A stretch of DNA of 64,000 nt. Source: Saussurea involucrata (taxonomy: Eukaryota > Streptophyta > Magnoliopsida > Asterales > Asteraceae). Below, in pieces: positions 32,526 through 42,500 of this stretch. The stretch covers positions 78,064,795 to 78,128,794 of the forward strand of contig CM066327.1 of the NCBI GenBank assembly GCA_033807775.1. Reading direction: 5' to 3'. Numbering within the stretch: position 1 is the first letter of the stretch; the number at the start of each line of letters is the position of its first letter. The notes beneath the pieces are model-generated. The model did not search any database and had not been told where the DNA came from. It saw only the letters and a program-made list of their open reading frames with translations. A program made the translations under genes and the position numbers.

Positions 32526-34631
32526 TCAAATAAACTTAAACTTTGCATCATCCAGTTCTTTCAGAGCAGGAACAATCTTCTGAAGTAGCACATTTCTCAG
32601 ATTAAGCCTTTTATCAATTTTGTCAATGATTTCTTGAATAATCTCAACTTGCTGATTGATTGCTTCTTGAGTCATGTTTGCTTCCTTCACTTTCAGCATC
32701 TTTTTCTCCAAATTATGCTTTATGATTCTTAAAGTTCCAGAACAGTATTTTGCGGTTTCCTTTGCTCTGAAGAAAATCTTTCCACTTTTGTTTTTCAAAA
32801 ATACTCCCAAATCTGGATATTTGTGAACACTTCCAGTCTTTAACTTCTTTTTCTGTTCATGATCTGTGTTGGGATTTGCCAGATAAACACATGACTTTTG
32901 TAGGTACAAAGCTATTTGAAAATCTGTATAGCAGTGCCACCTTAAGATGTAGAATATGGCCTCAATTACCACACTTCTGGCCTTCCTTTCATTTCTGTCT
33001 TTGCTCGACTCTTTGAAGCATAGAAAGTTGTGTAATCTGTAGAAGTCAACTACTGATAGTTTCTCAAAATCTGCATCAGTAAAGTAATAAACCTTGCCAT
33101 CTTCTCTCAGAACTTCAAAAGATAAGTACTCCATCTTTCTGAATTTCTTAACCCTCAATTCTCTGATTCCAGTGATTAAAAAATCTGAGTAAACAGCTTG
33201 CTTTGTTTTGCCAAGACATCTTAATTTTTCAGCCAACCAGATCTGAGTCTCCTTAGGTCTATCATAATACACATCCAAGAATTGTACCTCTTTTGGTTTG
33301 AAGAACTCAGGTAAATCAAATTCAAGAAAGTATCCATTTAGATCAATGGATATTTCATCTTCTTTTGGTTCAGACTGTTCAGCTTGATCAAAACTAGTTA
33401 TTTGCACATTCTGAGATATTGTGTTCTGCATTTCTTCAACTTCATCTGACAAAATTCCATTCACTTCATACTCAGCAGGAAACACAAAATCATTATGTAG
33501 AATCTTTTTGGGATTCACCTCAGATAGCAACCATTCACTACTACTTCTGATTTTTCTTCTAAGATCCAACCTCATCTTCACACAATTTATACATCTCTTC
33601 TTCAAACTCTCCTTTTCAGCTTCCATACTTTCTTCCATTTTAATCAACAACCAATTCAGAGTTGCATCACTGTACTTTACCAACTCTTTTATTCTGAACA
33701 ATTCAAGCCTTTCGTGAACTATATATGTGAACCCTTCTGTCTCCATTCCTTCATTCACAAATCCCTTCACATGCAAATCAACTTCTGTTTTCTTTGTGGG
33801 AGAACTCAGATTACACTTTTCTTTTCTTTCTTCAATAGCCAATTGGAAGTCATACAAGTATATATTTCTGACATAAATACCCAGAAGTCTTCTGCATTCA
33901 ATTTCTATCAAGGCTTCTTCAGTGCTAGCAAAGAACTTGACTAGAAAGATCTGATCATCAAGAGTCAATCTGTGAAAATCAAAGGTAGACATGGAAACCT
34001 TTGTATTTCTTTCTTTCAGTACTTCCATTCTAACAAACATTAAACCATTGAATTCATCTTGTTGAAACATCAGAACTTTCTCAATTCTTTTCTGAATATG
34101 CAGTTTTGAGTCAGGAACTCTGAACCTGTTAGAAGCTTCTGAGTAGACCATCTGAGCTCTGTCATCCATAAAACCATCAATGTTACTTTCCAAAGGCTCA
34201 TACTCTCCTTCTGTGTAGTAGAGATTATCATATATTTCCTCAGGAAAAATATCATCATGAAATTGTCTGGCTAATGGCACATCACTTAACTCAAGAATGA
34301 AATCACATAGAGGTTCTTCTAGTCTTTGCAATTTAATCTTTGGGATCTCAATTGGTTTTCTGAATACATACTCAGAAGGCATAAAGAAGTCTTTCACTTT
34401 CACATACTCTTCTTCTGTATTTAACTCATCACAAAAGTTAAATCTAAAATCATCTTCAAAATCCTGAGTATAATTCACAGTTCTGTCTTCTTCTCCCATT
34501 AGATCAATAGGTCTTATCATTTTTATTCCTTGCTGAACTTTTTGAACATTCAAAGCTCTGACTAAACTATTATGCATCCTTCTGATCAACTCTTCACTTA
34601 ACATCCTTTCTTTTAATTCAGAATCCGTCAT
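32526..34631 (-). CDS. Accessory 3' ORF of element B, second part (C-terminal domains)
   Basis: 701 codons starting MTDSELKERMLS, three bases after the stop of the preceding ORF and in the same frame. It ends 15 bases before the LTR. It contains a conserved domain twice. The first copy has STFDFHRLTLDDQIFLVKFF, LYDFQLAIEERK and KYSDATLNWLLIKME. The second has ADFEKLSVVDFYRLHNFL, YTDFQIALYLQK and KYCSGTLRIIKHNLEKK. The same domain occurs once near the end of the 3' ORF in element A. The C-terminus is a Lys-rich helix. There is no signal peptide, membrane segment or enzyme motif. It may be made by re-initiation or stop readthrough after the upstream ORF. Function unknown; the family is known as an extra 3' ORF in SIRE-type retrotransposons. 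Confidence 0.7.
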   Translation of the reverse strand: MTDSELKERMLSEELIRRMHNSLVRALNVQKVQQGIKMIRPIDLMGEEDRTVNYTQDFEDDFRFNFCDELNTEEEYVKVKDFFMPSEYVFRKPIEIPKIKLQRLEEPLCDFILELSDVPLARQFHDDIFPEEIYDNLYYTEGEYEPLESNIDGFMDDRAQMVYSEASNRFRVPDSKLHIQKRIEKVLMFQQDEFNGLMFVRMEVLKERNTKVSMSTFDFHRLTLDDQIFLVKFFASTEEALIEIECRRLLGIYVRNIYLYDFQLAIEERKEKCNLSSPTKKTEVDLHVKGFVNEGMETEGFTYIVHERLELFRIKELVKYSDATLNWLLIKMEESMEAEKESLKKRCINCVKMRLDLRRKIRSSSEWLLSEVNPKKILHNDFVFPAEYEVNGILSDEVEEMQNTISQNVQITSFDQAEQSEPKEDEISIDLNGYFLEFDLPEFFKPKEVQFLDVYYDRPKETQIWLAEKLRCLGKTKQAVYSDFLITGIRELRVKKFRKMEYLSFEVLREDGKVYYFTDADFEKLSVVDFYRLHNFLCFKESSKDRNERKARSVVIEAIFYILRWHCYTDFQIALYLQKSCVYLANPNTDHEQKKKLKTGSVHKYPDLGVFLKNKSGKIFFRAKETAKYCSGTLRIIKHNLEKKMLKVKEANMTQEAINQQVEIIQEIIDKIDKRLNLRNVLLQKIVPALKELDDAKFKFI

Positions 34632-34634
34632 AAT

Positions 34635-37202
34635 TTATTTGTTATACACCACAATATCTGTACACATGTTGACCACTTCACTTTCAACTGTCTTTTCTGA
34701 TCTCAATGCAGATTCCTCAATAGCTTCAGTTTCATCTGAGTTTCTTTCCATTTCTATGTCTAAGTTCAATTCCTCTGTTTTATCTGACTCACCACCATCT
34801 GTACTTTCCAACTCCATTTCCTCTGTATCTGAGCTATCAATCTGAACTATCTGAGTTATTGCCTTTAAATTTTCCTGTATCTGATCTTCTGAACTTTTTG
34901 TACTAGCTAATTGCATATCTGCCATCTCAAAATCTTCTATGCCAATATCATCATCAGAACTTAACCTTTGTCTTTTCTCCCCCTTTTGATGATCATGAGG
35001 ATCATTATCATCAAACTTTCTTTTCAAGTTCTGATTAAAAGCAACTTCAGGTTCAGCTTCTGCAATAGGAACAGGATCAAGAGGCTTTGAAGTAGAAGCC
35101 AAAGATACACTCAGTGCTTTCAGTATAGATTCCTGCATACCTTGCATCTGTTTTAACATATCTTTTTGAAAACCAGACATTATATCCACGATCTCCTTTT
35201 TGTGAGAATCCAAGGATTTCTTTACATCATCTACTTTGGTTTCAACAGAAATCAACTTTTTCTCCAACACAACTTTCAACTCTGACATCTCATCATTCAA
35301 ATCCTCCACCCTCTTCTCCAAATTTTCTACTTTTTCCCCCATCTCCTTGTTTTGTTTCTGAATCTTTTCAAATTCAGAAGTTTCTAACAGTGAACCTGAA
35401 CCAACAGATGGTCCAGTTTTCATGTGCCCAGAGGGCTCATGGCCTGTAGATAACACACAGTCATCTTGTACAACAGATGCACGTTTGAATGAGGCTTTTG
35501 TAATGTTCACCTCACCAGGACTTCCATCCAATCCTCGACACCCAACATTAGGTATGCCTATGAATGTTGTTTCAGGAATACGAAATTCCTGATTTGTGCA
35601 AGTGTCAGAAGGAATTTCAGGCTCAATATGAATAGGACTGTGATATTCAGACTCAATGTGTTGAAAAACAAATTGGGATTTATCACCTCCCTCCAAATGA
35701 GTTTGGGATGGTTCCCCGGATTTATGTGAAACAGTAGCATGTTGAAATGCTTCTGAGTGGATATGGATGGGTTGTTCAAGATCCACCACTAGGTCCATGG
35801 TGTTTGTTTCAATATTGGACACCAAGAGATGTGAACCAATAGCATTTGTGGTTACCTGGTCAAGATTAGCTGGTTCAGAGGCATCTCTTTCTGTTTGAAC
35901 CTCTGTTGACAATCTCTCATCCTCATCACTCTCATTCTGTTTTTCCTCACCAAATCTAACCAAGCTCTCAGAATTTTCCCCCTCAAGTCTCTCAGAATGT
36001 TCACTCATCTGAACATCCTCCCCCTCTCTAATTCGACTAGACCCCTCACCTCTCTTCTCAGGTAGGTCCTCTTGGGTAGGGATTTGAGGTAATTCAATTC
36101 CCATAGAGGTGCAATAAGCTTTTAAAATCTCACTCTCCCTTGGAATATAGCTCCTAAGTGATTTGGGCAATAGTTTATGATTGGGATAGTTTTCAAGTCT
36201 TGTTACTGAGGTCATCTTACCCAAATAAAATGTAGGACCATGCTCTTCATTTGTTCTTCTTGAGATTGTTCTGTTTTCCTGCATGGCATACCAAATAACA
36301 ATTTGCAAGTACCTTATGTAAGGAATGTATGTCAGTGGAGCATCCTTTGTTTTCTTCTGAATTGCTTTCTGATTCTTCTCAAATGTATTCTTCATATCTT
36401 CCCAAAGTATTAAAGTATAGTCATAATGCCTATTCTTCACTAAACCCTGAAATATCTGAAGAATTTGTTTAGAACCTTGATCTGCAGAACTATTCTTTCC
36501 TGACACACATTTATTTACCACATGAAAGAAGCAAGCCCAAATAGGTGGTAATTTGTTTCTTCTGAACAAACTGAGAGTCCTCAATCCTTCATTGTATCCC
36601 AACTTCATAAACTCTGCTATTAATTCCTCTGTTAAGGGTGAATCCTCAAAATCTGTTCTTCTTTGTACATCATCTTTCTCTGGTAGATTCAACATTTCTC
36701 TTAGTGCAGAGATAGATAAGACAAATGTCACTCCTCCAATTTCAGACACAAACTTATTATCTTCTAACCTAAGATGTTTCCACCAATGTTGTATGTACTG
36801 AACAGGCACATTTTTACTTCTTGTAAACCATTTTCTGTACGGATGGTGTTTGAATAACTCCATGATAATTCTGTGTTCAGGCTTAAAACGACTTTCCTCA
36901 AACAATATAACACAGTTATTTTCAGATAATTTCAACCATTCACTCTCAGGAACAACTCTTTCCACTAAAATAGATCTATCTGACATAATAGAACCTGCAG
37001 CACTCTGTTCATGTTCAATATCAATGTTTACCTCATCCGCATTTCCTTTAGATTCATCCATTTGTTCATCTTCTTCATCATTTCTTATTGCCCCTTCCTC
37101 TGCAACTCTATTTTGTACTTCATCATTTTCCGAATCGGATGAATCCATTATCGATTTTGTAGAATGTAGAGAAATTGGACCACTTCTTCGTATTTCAGAC
37201 AT
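34635..37202 (-). CDS. Accessory 3' ORF of element B, first part
   Basis: 855 codons starting MSEIRRSGPISLHSTKS. An acidic start is followed by the family N-terminal domain: NCVILFEESRFKPEHR, YIQHWWKHLRLE, LGYNEGLRTLSLFRRNKLPP and RHYDYTLILWEDM. Then come a long Ser/Glu-rich linker, a coiled coil (residues about 640-720), and a bipartite basic cluster KRKFDDNDPHDHQKGEKRQR followed by acidic sequence. The cluster aligns with one in element A and looks like a nuclear localisation signal. It ends VVYNK with TAA, followed in frame by ATT ATG of the next ORF. The ATG at 37202 lies 108 nt after a TATA-like box. No membrane segment is seen, which argues against an envelope. Confidence 0.75.
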   Translation of the reverse strand: MSEIRRSGPISLHSTKSIMDSSDSENDEVQNRVAEEGAIRNDEEDEQMDESKGNADEVNIDIEHEQSAAGSIMSDRSILVERVVPESEWLKLSENNCVILFEESRFKPEHRIIMELFKHHPYRKWFTRSKNVPVQYIQHWWKHLRLEDNKFVSEIGGVTFVLSISALREMLNLPEKDDVQRRTDFEDSPLTEELIAEFMKLGYNEGLRTLSLFRRNKLPPIWACFFHVVNKCVSGKNSSADQGSKQILQIFQGLVKNRHYDYTLILWEDMKNTFEKNQKAIQKKTKDAPLTYIPYIRYLQIVIWYAMQENRTISRRTNEEHGPTFYLGKMTSVTRLENYPNHKLLPKSLRSYIPRESEILKAYCTSMGIELPQIPTQEDLPEKRGEGSSRIREGEDVQMSEHSERLEGENSESLVRFGEEKQNESDEDERLSTEVQTERDASEPANLDQVTTNAIGSHLLVSNIETNTMDLVVDLEQPIHIHSEAFQHATVSHKSGEPSQTHLEGGDKSQFVFQHIESEYHSPIHIEPEIPSDTCTNQEFRIPETTFIGIPNVGCRGLDGSPGEVNITKASFKRASVVQDDCVLSTGHEPSGHMKTGPSVGSGSLLETSEFEKIQKQNKEMGEKVENLEKRVEDLNDEMSELKVVLEKKLISVETKVDDVKKSLDSHKKEIVDIMSGFQKDMLKQMQGMQESILKALSVSLASTSKPLDPVPIAEAEPEVAFNQNLKRKFDDNDPHDHQKGEKRQRLSSDDDIGIEDFEMADMQLASTKSSEDQIQENLKAITQIVQIDSSDTEEMELESTDGGESDKTEELNLDIEMERNSDETEAIEESALRSEKTVESEVVNMCTDIVVYNK

Positions 37203-37302
37203 GATTTAAGAAGAAAACAGATTCAAAGAACTCTGGATTTGATTCGTATCTCACGTTTCGCTCTGGAATTTGAAAGAAAATTGAAATAGAGATTTTAAGA
37301 CC

Positions 37303-37310
37303 TATTTAAA
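37303..37310 (-). promoter_or_regulatory. TATA-like box for the 3' ORF of element B
   Basis: The minus strand reads TTTTAAATAGG, 108 nt upstream of the ATG. The position matches the TATA boxes in C and D. The core TTTAAATA is less canonical than in those elements. Confidence 0.45.
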
Positions 37311-38173
37311 ATCCGCGAAGTTGAAAGGTTTAACGGAAAAGCGAAATCAATGTTATAACGGAGTCAACACATGTGAAATACCACAAAGGATTTAAATGAA
37401 ATGCGTGGCATTGTCAAACAAATATGAAGCTGACACGTGTTAGTGGATAGAATTTTGACTCAAGTCAAAGATCTGAATAACACGAACAGATGTTCTGATT
37501 CCATGACTCAGAAGAATTTTGCCTTGTAACCAAAATGTCATTTAAAATCAACTTCTGACCAATATAAAACATTTTGATTATTCAGAAGAGGTTTGAACAG
37601 ATAGAAGCACTTTTTATCATCAAAATTCTGTTCATATTATGATGATTTAAAAAAGGATCATTTAAAATCTTATATCTGAATATGAAAAGTTTTTAATTCA
37701 GATATAGTTTGAATAACAAAAAAAATTTATCATTAAAAGCTTGTTCTTAGAATGATCAGCGATAAGAAATGAAAATAAATCTTTTAAGCATCACAAAATG
37801 ATTTCCAAAAGAATTTTGATGCTCCCCCTTGACTTGAGCATGCATTTGACTATTAATGATACATAAAGATGAGATATAAAGATAATAGAAGAAGCATAAT
37901 CCATACAGTTGAAGTTATTTGTATTTCTCAAAAATAAATTTTTGAAAGTTAGATTGCTGAAGTATTGACTCAGAATCTCTGACTTTAAGACTCAGAGGTT
38001 CTGATCTCAAGACTCAGAAGTTCTGAACTCAAGACTCAGAAGTTCTGAACTCAAGACTCAGAAGTTCTGAACTCAAGACTCAGAAGTTCTGATCCTTAAG
38101 ACTCAGAGTTCTGAGTACATTACTCAGACAATTTTACTTAGAAAAATTTAGCATTTTTAAGAAAAAAATATTT
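37311..38173 (-). repeat. Spacer of element B with TCAGAAGTTCTGA array
   Basis: At 37966-38125 a unit of about 22 bp (CTCAGAAGTTCTGAACTCAAGA) repeats six to seven times. TCAGAA-N-TTCTGA is a perfect inverted repeat. Further single copies are scattered at 37480-37680. A purine tract (plus strand GCTCCCCCTTGACTTG) is near 37822. There is no ORF. Confidence 0.85.
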
Positions 38174-40252
38174 TCAATTAGGCAGATTAAGCATTCCTAT
38201 TTTACATATGAGAAAAGAAAACCTTTTGTGATCAAGAGGCTTTGTGAACAAGTCAGCCAATTGATACTTTGTATGCACAAAGTGCATCTCTATAGTTCCT
38301 TTTTCCACATAGTCCTTTATAAAATGATACCTCACATCTATATGTTTAGTTTTTGAATGTTGAACAGGGTTCTGAGTAATGGAAATTGCACTTTCTGAGT
38401 CACAATAGATGGGAATCTTGTTAAGCTGATATCCATAGTCCATGAGTTGTGTTCTCATCCACAATGTTTGAGAGCATGAAGCAGCAGCAGCAACATACTC
38501 TGCTTCAGCAGTTGAAGTGGATACACAATTTTGCTTCTTTGATGCCCAACTCACTATTTTATCTCCCAAAAAGTGACAAGCACCAGATGTACTCTTTCTG
38601 TCCAACCTACTTCCTGCATGATCAGCATCAGTGAAAGCAGTCAATTTGAAGTCAGTTTCTTTTGGATACCATAAACCTAGATCAGGTGTTCCTTTGAGAT
38701 ATCTTAAAATCCTTTTGACAGCCAACATATGTGATTCTTTCGGGTTAGATTGAAATCTAGCACAGAAACAGGTAGAAAACATGATATCTGGTCTACTTGC
38801 AGTCAAATAAAGTAATGATCCAATCATGCCTCTATAAAGTTTGATATCTGCTGAAACACCTTTGAGATCAGCATCTAACTTTATGTTAGTTGCCATAGGT
38901 GTTCTCATAGAAGCACAATCAGACATTTTGAACTTTTTCAGAATATCTCTGACATATTTTCCTTGATTTATAAAAATACCTTTTGGTAATTGTTTGACTT
39001 GAAGACCAAGGAAAAAATTCAGTTCACCCATCATGCTCATTTCAAATTCAGATGACATGATTTTTGAAAAATTATCACATAATTCTGGACTGGTAGAACC
39101 AAATATTATGTCATCAACATAAATCTGAATCAGAATCAAATCATCACCCTGTTTCTTTAAAAACAAAGTTGTGTCAATCTTACCTTTCTTGAATCCTGAA
39201 CCTAACAAGTGTTTAGTAAGAGTGTCATACCAGGCTCGTGGTGCTTGTTTTAGACCATATAAAGCTTTGTCTAAAATATAAACATGATCAGGGAATTCTG
39301 GATCAACAAAACCTTCAGGTTGATGGACATACACCTCTTCATTAAGTTTGCCATTTAGAAAGGCTGATTTGACATCCATTTGATACACTTTGAAGTTTTT
39401 ATGTGCATCATAGGCTAAAAATATTCTGATTGCCTCTATTCTTGCCACTGGTGCAAATGTCTCATCATAATCAATTCCCTCTTGTTGACAGTATCCCTTA
39501 GCAACCAATCTTGCCTTGTTTCTGATGACAACACCTGATTCATCCTTTTTGTTTCTGAACACCCATTTAGTTCCAATAATAGATTTACCTTCAGGCTTTG
39601 GGATGAGTCTCCAAACTTTATTTCTTTCAAATTGAAGCAATTCCTCTTGCATTGCTGAAATCCAGTCTGGATCCTCTAAGGCTTCATTAGCTTTCTTTGG
39701 TTCAATTACACTCAAGAAACCAGCAAACATTGCTTCATTTGCTGTAGCTGATCTGGTTTTTACTCCTGCTGAAGGATCACCTATTACTTGATGAATAGGA
39801 TGATTTTTAGTCCATTTATTTGCACTAGGAAGTACATCAATCTCTGAATAATTGTTGTTTGCATCATTCTCATCAATGATTGCTTGTAATTCTGAACTGT
39901 CCCCTTGTTCTGATGTATGAATAGGAGTCATATCCAAGTTTGGGTTTTGATTAATGAAGTCAGAATTCTGAGTGACTTGTTCAGAGTTCTGAGTACAAGA
40001 ATCAGAATTCTGATTACAAGGTTCAGAATTTTCACCACTTGTATTTATTAGATTTGGACATTCCTCTGATGGACCTTTGTCAGAAATTACAGTTGATTGA
40101 ACTATTTCTAGAGTCTTCATCTCTTTGACCATCTTTGGGTTTTCATATTCTGCATAAGAATCAGAAATTAGTTCACTAAAAGCATCCTTAAACAGTAAAT
40201 TGAGTTCTGAACAAATAGGATTAGAATCTGTATCAGTAAATTGGGTTTTCAT
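38174..40252 (-). CDS. Copia reverse transcriptase-RNase H of element B (truncated pol)
   Basis: From the ATG at 40252 the ORF has 692 codons. RT starts near WISAMQEELLQFERNKVW and contains KARLVAKGYCQ, the MDVKSAFLNG segment with a catalytic Asp, and IYVDDIIFGS with the YVDD active site. RNase H follows (ADHAGSRLDRKSTSG, TAEAEYVAAA) and the protein ends LGMLNLPN-like (IGMLNLPN). The frame is fully open. Protease and integrase are missing upstream: homology to other SIRE pol stops near residue 1-5, so the true polyprotein has lost its first half. The enzyme would copy element RNA into DNA in particles if it were made as part of a complete polyprotein. Confidence 0.85.
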   Translation of the reverse strand: MKTQFTDTDSNPICSELNLLFKDAFSELISDSYAEYENPKMVKEMKTLEIVQSTVISDKGPSEECPNLINTSGENSEPCNQNSDSCTQNSEQVTQNSDFINQNPNLDMTPIHTSEQGDSSELQAIIDENDANNNYSEIDVLPSANKWTKNHPIHQVIGDPSAGVKTRSATANEAMFAGFLSVIEPKKANEALEDPDWISAMQEELLQFERNKVWRLIPKPEGKSIIGTKWVFRNKKDESGVVIRNKARLVAKGYCQQEGIDYDETFAPVARIEAIRIFLAYDAHKNFKVYQMDVKSAFLNGKLNEEVYVHQPEGFVDPEFPDHVYILDKALYGLKQAPRAWYDTLTKHLLGSGFKKGKIDTTLFLKKQGDDLILIQIYVDDIIFGSTSPELCDNFSKIMSSEFEMSMMGELNFFLGLQVKQLPKGIFINQGKYVRDILKKFKMSDCASMRTPMATNIKLDADLKGVSADIKLYRGMIGSLLYLTASRPDIMFSTCFCARFQSNPKESHMLAVKRILRYLKGTPDLGLWYPKETDFKLTAFTDADHAGSRLDRKSTSGACHFLGDKIVSWASKKQNCVSTSTAEAEYVAAAASCSQTLWMRTQLMDYGYQLNKIPIYCDSESAISITQNPVQHSKTKHIDVRYHFIKDYVEKGTIEMHFVHTKYQLADLFTKPLDHKRFSFLICKIGMLNLPN

Positions 40253-42000
40253 GTTTTTGGTTTTATGAACAAAGTAAATTGGTTTTAATTCGATACGATC
40301 ATTTTTGCAACAATTCAAGATTTCAAGATCTAGTTTCAAGATTTGGTGATTCAAGATTGTTCTTAACCGTGTGCTACAATTCAAGGTAATTTTCTGTGAT
40401 TTCTTTCATCTTGAAGATTGATTTTAAGTTTTGGAGGAAGATTTTATAGATCTTGATGGTTTTGATAAAGAAAAGAAGGTAGATATTCTTGATCTACTTC
40501 TAAATCAGTTTCTGCACGCCAAATGCTCGATGAAATGTCTACAGTTGTTTTGATTTGATAAAAGTCAGATCTGAAAGGAATTTAGATCTTCAATTGCTCA
40601 CAATCAACTTTCTAGAGTGATTAACCAGAAACTTGATTTTCTGCCATTTTTGTTCTAAAAATGTTATGGAGATCGGCTTATCGTTCTACATCAATTTGAT
40701 TGGTGATTACTTGTTTTTATTGGAGGAGGATCAATGGATTTATTTGGTATTAAGACAAACATGTTGGTGATTCAAGGGATCTACAATGGAATGATGTTTT
40801 GTATAGAACAAATCTTGGTAATCTGAATTTCAATAGTCAAAGAAAAGGTTTAATCTGATCATTATTTGGACAGAAGGTTTTTGTGATTAATGGAGGAATT
40901 TGTATCGAGGCCAAGACAGATTGGTTTTCTTCAAAGAAAATTATTCAAGTCGTGCTTATTGTTGTTGATTAAAATGTCCAAGCAGAATTCTACAAGATAT
41001 TGTTTGCTGTTGTCAAAACACCTTAGTGCTGTTCCAATTAAGTTGCAGTTGTTCAAAAAGTTGTTGCAACAGAAATCTTGATGTCCACAATAAGCCTAAC
41101 AACAAATAGATTTTGCTGCTGTGTGATTTAAAACAGAATTTTATGGGGTTGTTTATTGCTGTCAAACAGTTGCTGTCCAAAACAGAAAGCAGCTTAATCA
41201 TGTTGTTGTAAAAGAAAAGAACGTGATGTTTGTTGTCAAGGCTGTCCGTGTGCTGTTAAAACAGAAAATTGATGCTGTTTGCTAGCTGTCAAAACAGTTT
41301 GGTGCTGATTGAAGCTGTTTAAAACAGAAATCTGAACCAAAAATTAATGTTTATCGCTGTCAAATGGCTTAATAAAGCTGTTGTAAAAGTCTTCAGAATT
41401 CAAAACAGAATTTGCTTGGTGTTCTAAACAGTTGCTGCTGATTCCAGAAAGCTAGATGAGCTGATTCGAGAAAGTTGCATGTTGATGTTTGTTAAGTATA
41501 AAAATAGAAAACTATGGCTGCTGCTCAATTCATAATATTTCTGCTGTCAATTTCGAACAAACAGTAAGTTGTTTGCTGTCAGATCAGAGTGTTTGCTGTC
41601 AGAGATTTTTATGCAGATCCAAGAAACTATTGGATGTATATCCAGAATTTGATGTTGTTTATTCAAGATTTTAAGTCTTGTGTAATCAGAAATTACTTGC
41701 AGCGTATTCAGAAGTTATGTCCAGATTTTAATTCACAAGTGTGCAGAGTTCTGAGGTCAATATTCAGAATTCTGATCGTGACTTCAGAGTTTACTATTGT
41801 GCTCAGAAGATTGCTAAGAGATTGCACGACAATTCAGAAGTTCTGATTTCGTTCATGGGTATTCAGATTTCTGAATTCAATGTTCAGAATTCTGATTCAA
41901 GACTAAAATGTAGCAGTTCTGATCGATCAAAAACTAGTCAGAGTCATGTTTGTTCAGAAATCGATCAAAGGATGATCAGAGCTTATCAAATGCTATTCAG
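40253..42000 (+). other. Unassigned leader-like sequence with palindromic motifs
   Basis: No reliable ORF. A splice-donor-like TTCAAG|GTAATTTTCTG lies near 40384. From about 40970 to 41480 phrases of the type CTGTTTAAAACAG and CTGTCAAAACAG recur about ten times (arms CTGTTT/AAACAG). From 41740 to 41960 TTCAGAATTCTGAT and CAGAAGTTCTGAT recur, which is the motif of element B. This looks like the untranslated leader of a plus-strand Copia element whose body is in or beyond the gap. Confidence 0.4.
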
Positions 42001-42500
42001 NNNNNNNNNNNNNNNNNNNNNNNNNNNNNNNNNNNNNNNNNNNNNNNNNNNNNNNNNNNNNNNNNNNNNNNNNNNNNNNNNNNNNNNNNNNNNNNNNNNN
42101 NNNNNNNNNNNNNNNNNNNNNNNNNNNNNNNNNNNNNNNNNNNNNNNNNNNNNNNNNNNNNNNNNNNNNNNNNNNNNNNNNNNNNNNNNNNNNNNNNNNN
42201 NNNNNNNNNNNNNNNNNNNNNNNNNNNNNNNNNNNNNNNNNNNNNNNNNNNNNNNNNNNNNNNNNNNNNNNNNNNNNNNNNNNNNNNNNNNNNNNNNNNN
42301 NNNNNNNNNNNNNNNNNNNNNNNNNNNNNNNNNNNNNNNNNNNNNNNNNNNNNNNNNNNNNNNNNNNNNNNNNNNNNNNNNNNNNNNNNNNNNNNNNNNN
42401 NNNNNNNNNNNNNNNNNNNNNNNNNNNNNNNNNNNNNNNNNNNNNNNNNNNNNNNNNNNNNNNNNNNNNNNNNNNNNNNNNNNNNNNNNNNNNNNNNNNN
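42001..42500. other. Assembly gap (500 N)
   Basis: Exactly 500 N. The true length is unknown. Translations across it are artefacts. Confidence 1.

Larger units (their letters stand above)
31983..40252 (-). mobile_element. SIRE-type Copia element B, 5' part missing
   Basis: Read leftward: RT-RNase H ORF (40252-38174), spacer with a palindromic repeat array, internal promoter, two consecutive long ORFs (37202-34635 and 34631-32526), polypurine tract, and one LTR (31983-32510). Gag, protease, integrase and the 5' LTR are not present to the right of about 40250, where unrelated-looking sequence begins. It is inserted in the gag of element F; the 5 bases before the LTR are CCAAC, and the partner duplication is not in the window. 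Confidence 0.8.

Noticed and set aside
34635..37202. Viral envelope gene
   Set aside because: Position after pol is the only support; no signal peptide, membrane segment or cleavage site is visible, and a nuclear-type basic cluster is present.
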